From Lachnospiraceae bacterium (GTDB lineage Bacteria; Bacillota; Clostridia; Lachnospirales; Lachnospiraceae): a DNA stretch of 64,000 bases. A model generated the notes under the pieces. The model had not been told where the DNA came from, ran no database searches, and worked only from the letters and a program-made list of their open reading frames with translations. Positions 62,344 through 64,000 of this stretch are shown one piece after another; the stretch's first letter is position 1, and every line of letters starts with the position of its first letter. The stretch is taken from positions 3,507,501 through 3,571,500 of the forward strand of contig CP107199.1 of assembly GCA_025758065.1 (NCBI GenBank), read 5' to 3'. Made by a program: the position numbers and the translations under genes.

Positions 62344-62530
62344 AAAGGGCTCCTCCATGTATAAACGCATTCACGGTAATTTTGTCCATTTTGCTCCGCC
62401 GCCGATTAAGCAGGTCTCCGGCAAACTCGCTCACTGCGTTCGCTCAAACAGTGCCTCCAACCTGCCAGCTATGCTCACAAAATGGACAAAATTGCCTGCC
62501 GAATGCTTATTATACATGGAGGAGCCCTTT
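62344..62530. repeat. 187-bp palindromic element with 21-bp perfect ends
   Basis: The two 21-base ends (62344-62364 and 62510-62530, beginning AAAGGGCTCCTCCATGTATA) are perfect inverses. The arms continue through GCATTC and AATTTTGTCCATTTTG. The centre holds CACTGTTTGAGC...GCGAGTTTG (minus strand), shared with the element at 62641. Confidence 0.85.
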
Positions 62531-62640
62531 CTACTGTATTGGATATGTCATATAAAAAATACCATACTTAAGTACAATCCCCCTCCTACATGAAAACTGC
62601 TTATTGGTTTGCTCCTACATTTTTTATTGCCAATAACGTA

Positions 62641-62839
62641 GAAAGCCGCCGGTACACATGACAGAATAAGCATTTGTTGAAAATCCGTGAGTGGACGCGC
62701 ATAGCGTCAGAACGGAGAACCACTGTTTGAGCACGCAACGCGTGCGAGTTTGGTTCGCAGTTCTGACAATAGGCGGCGCAAGCCCACGAGCAAAGGATTT
62801 TCATTCAATGCGCATCTGTCATGTGCGCCGGTGGCTTTC
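62641..62839. repeat. 199-bp palindromic element
   Basis: The 25-base ends, GAAAGCC-CCGG-ACATGACAGA with three mismatches, are inverse. Inner arms AAAATCC and GTCAGAAC-G-GAACCA also pair, around GCACGC-AAC-GCGTGC. CACTGTTTGAGC...GCGAGTTTG lies at the centre, as in the neighbour at 62344. A 67-codon frame across it is not taken as a gene. Confidence 0.8.
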
Positions 62840-62911
62840 GGACCTTAGTCAACAATATCGGTATATTCTTTTATCGGAATAGTTTCAACAGTAAATGATA
62901 CATTATTGTGT

Positions 62912-62950
62912 CAAAAAAAGAAACCATGTATTAAACTACACAGTTTCTTT
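62912..62950 (-). terminator. Terminator of eno
   Basis: AAAGAAAC pairs with GTTTCTTT and T follow on the minus strand, 15 bases after the eno stop. Confidence 0.82.
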
Positions 62951-62964
62951 CATAACGATATTGT

Positions 62965-64000
62965 TTATCTATTAAAATTGAATGCTTTCTTTCCGAGATA
63001 ACTTGCACTATCCCCCAAATTTTCGTCAATTCTAAGAAGCTGATTATACTTAGCGACTCTTTCCGACCTACTAGGTGCTCCAGTTTTAATCTGTCCTGCA
63101 TTTAAGGCAACCGCAAGATCTGCTATTGTTACATCTTCTGTTTCTCCTGATCTATGCGAAACGATGGCTGTATAACCTGCCTTCTGTGCCATCTTAATAG
63201 TCTCAAGCGTTTCAGATACTGAACCAATCTGATTAAGCTTAATTAGGATAGAGTTTGCAACTCCCATCTCTATTCCCTTCTTCAGTCGTTCTGTATTGGT
63301 TACGAATAAATCATCTCCCACTAGCTGTACTTTATGACCAATTCTCTCTGTCATCTTCTTCCAACCTTCCCAATCCTCCTCATCAAGACCATCTTCGATG
63401 GAATAAATAGGATACTTAGCAATAAGCTGTTCCCAATATTCAATCAATTCATCTGATGTAAAGTCTTTTCCTGATTTTGGCTGATGATAAAAACCTACTC
63501 CTTTTTCACTCTTCCATTCTGATGATGCAGCATCAAGGGCAATTACAAAATCTTTACCTGGCTCAAATCCTGCATTTTGAATTGCCTTTACAAGATGGTC
63601 TAGCGCATCCTCCTGTGATTTAAACTCAGGTGCAAATCCACCTTCATCGCCTACAGCTGTAGACATACCCTCATCTTTAATCAATTTTTGCAATGAATGA
63701 AATACTTCTGTTCCCCAACGAAGTGCTTCTGAAAAGTTTTCTGCTCCTACAGGCATCACGAGGAATTCCTGTATATCCACAGGTGCACTGCTATGAGCTC
63801 CCGCATTTTCCAAATTAAGCATTGGCACGGGCAATGTAGTGGCGTTTACACCACCAAGGAATCTATATAGTGGAATTCCCAAGGCTTTCGCAGCCGCATT
63901 TGCTGTCGCAAGGGATACTGCAAGAATCGCATTTGCTCCCAAATTTGATTTATCTTTTGTTCCGTCCAATTTAATCATTATCTGATCTACAGCATATAGA
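62965..64000 (-). CDS. eno: Enolase, N-terminus outside window
   Basis: Enolase converts 2-phosphoglycerate to phosphoenolpyruvate. The frame is open to the window edge, so the first 80-90 residues are missing. Visible are D-G-T-K-D-K-S-N-L-G-A-N-A-I-L-A-V-S-L-A, V-G-D-E-G-G-F-A-P, S-I-E-D-G-L-D-E-E-D-W, I-L-I-K-L-N-Q-I-G-S-V-S-E-T and the catalytic S-H-R-S-G-E-T-E-D. Confidence 0.97.
   Translation of the reverse strand, partial: LYAVDQIMIKLDGTKDKSNLGANAILAVSLATANAAAKALGIPLYRFLGGVNATTLPVPMLNLENAGAHSSAPVDIQEFLVMPVGAENFSEALRWGTEVFHSLQKLIKDEGMSTAVGDEGGFAPEFKSQEDALDHLVKAIQNAGFEPGKDFVIALDAASSEWKSEKGVGFYHQPKSGKDFTSDELIEYWEQLIAKYPIYSIEDGLDEEDWEGWKKMTERIGHKVQLVGDDLFVTNTERLKKGIEMGVANSILIKLNQIGSVSETLETIKMAQKAGYTAIVSHRSGETEDVTIADLAVALNAGQIKTGAPSRSERVAKYNQLLRIDENLGDSASYLGKKAFNFNR

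Noticed and set aside
62105..62434. 109-codon minus-strand frame
   Set aside because: It starts inside a palindromic element and crosses a remnant and the HsdR-like fragment in another frame; no ribosome-binding site is seen.
62601..62804. 67-codon minus-strand frame with many Cys and Arg
   Set aside because: It is read across the palindromic element at 62641-62839 and has no convincing start signal.
1..64000. tRNA, rRNA and CRISPR arrays
   Set aside because: Looked for by eye; no cloverleaf-like tRNA, rRNA segment or regularly spaced direct repeats were found. A dedicated scan could still reveal a missed tRNA.

Overview
The window reads as chromosome of a spore-forming, anaerobic, low-to-moderate GC Firmicute, most likely a member of the Lachnospiraceae (Blautia-like). 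The basis is protein-level resemblance plus gene content: Rex redox repressor, spoVAD/spoVAE, YesM/YesN-type sugar regulation, a lysine riboswitch, and transposon types common in that family. No species call is justified from sequence alone. Most genes lie on the minus strand.

Layout. 1-2.8 kb is a small accessory island (zinc-ribbon repeat protein, ClbS-like protein, peptidase E, membrane protein). 2.9-12.9 kb is housekeeping: greA-lysS, yebC, a MATE pump, and the rex-acpS-nnr-alr-mazF group. 13-23.8 kb holds an ABC-F ATPase and then a sucrose/fructan locus: binding protein, GH32 enzyme and two permeases, with a divergent YesM/YesN two-component pair. 23.8-26.2 kb carries purA and a LysR regulator. 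26.3-32.5 kb is a decaying accessory region: a frameshifted hicA beside intact hicB, two broken zinc-ribbon/PASTA-like membrane-protein genes, one of them split by a 213-bp MITE, a transposase fragment, and a doubly defective IS. 32.5-43 kb is biosynthesis (purB, purF, dapA-dapB under a lysine riboswitch), a CobO-like protein, an SSB-like protein and a Ca2+-type ATPase. 43.5-50.4 kb has typA, an intact ISAs1-type IS, a YigZ-family gene and a class A PBP. 50.49-52.50 kb is a 2.0-kb cassette of orphan small genes bounded by 20-bp inverted repeats and 7-bp direct repeats. 52.5-64 kb has spoVAE-spoVAD with a sigma-G promoter, a FeoA/DUF6110/P1B-ATPase metal group, a GATase1 peptidase, an intact IS4-family IS inserted into a terminator, an AEC transporter, MBL and DUF1810 proteins, two long palindromic elements and the 3' part of eno.

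The strongest undescribed signals are two. First, a family of 161-bp near-palindromic elements: three full copies plus one 54-bp deleted copy, all lying 22-26 nt upstream of a start codon, just outside the ribosome-binding site. Second, the transposase-less 50.49-52.50 kb cassette, whose ends look like IS21-family termini. Several other insertions can be read at base resolution from their target duplications. Among them is a MITE whose removal restores an open reading frame.
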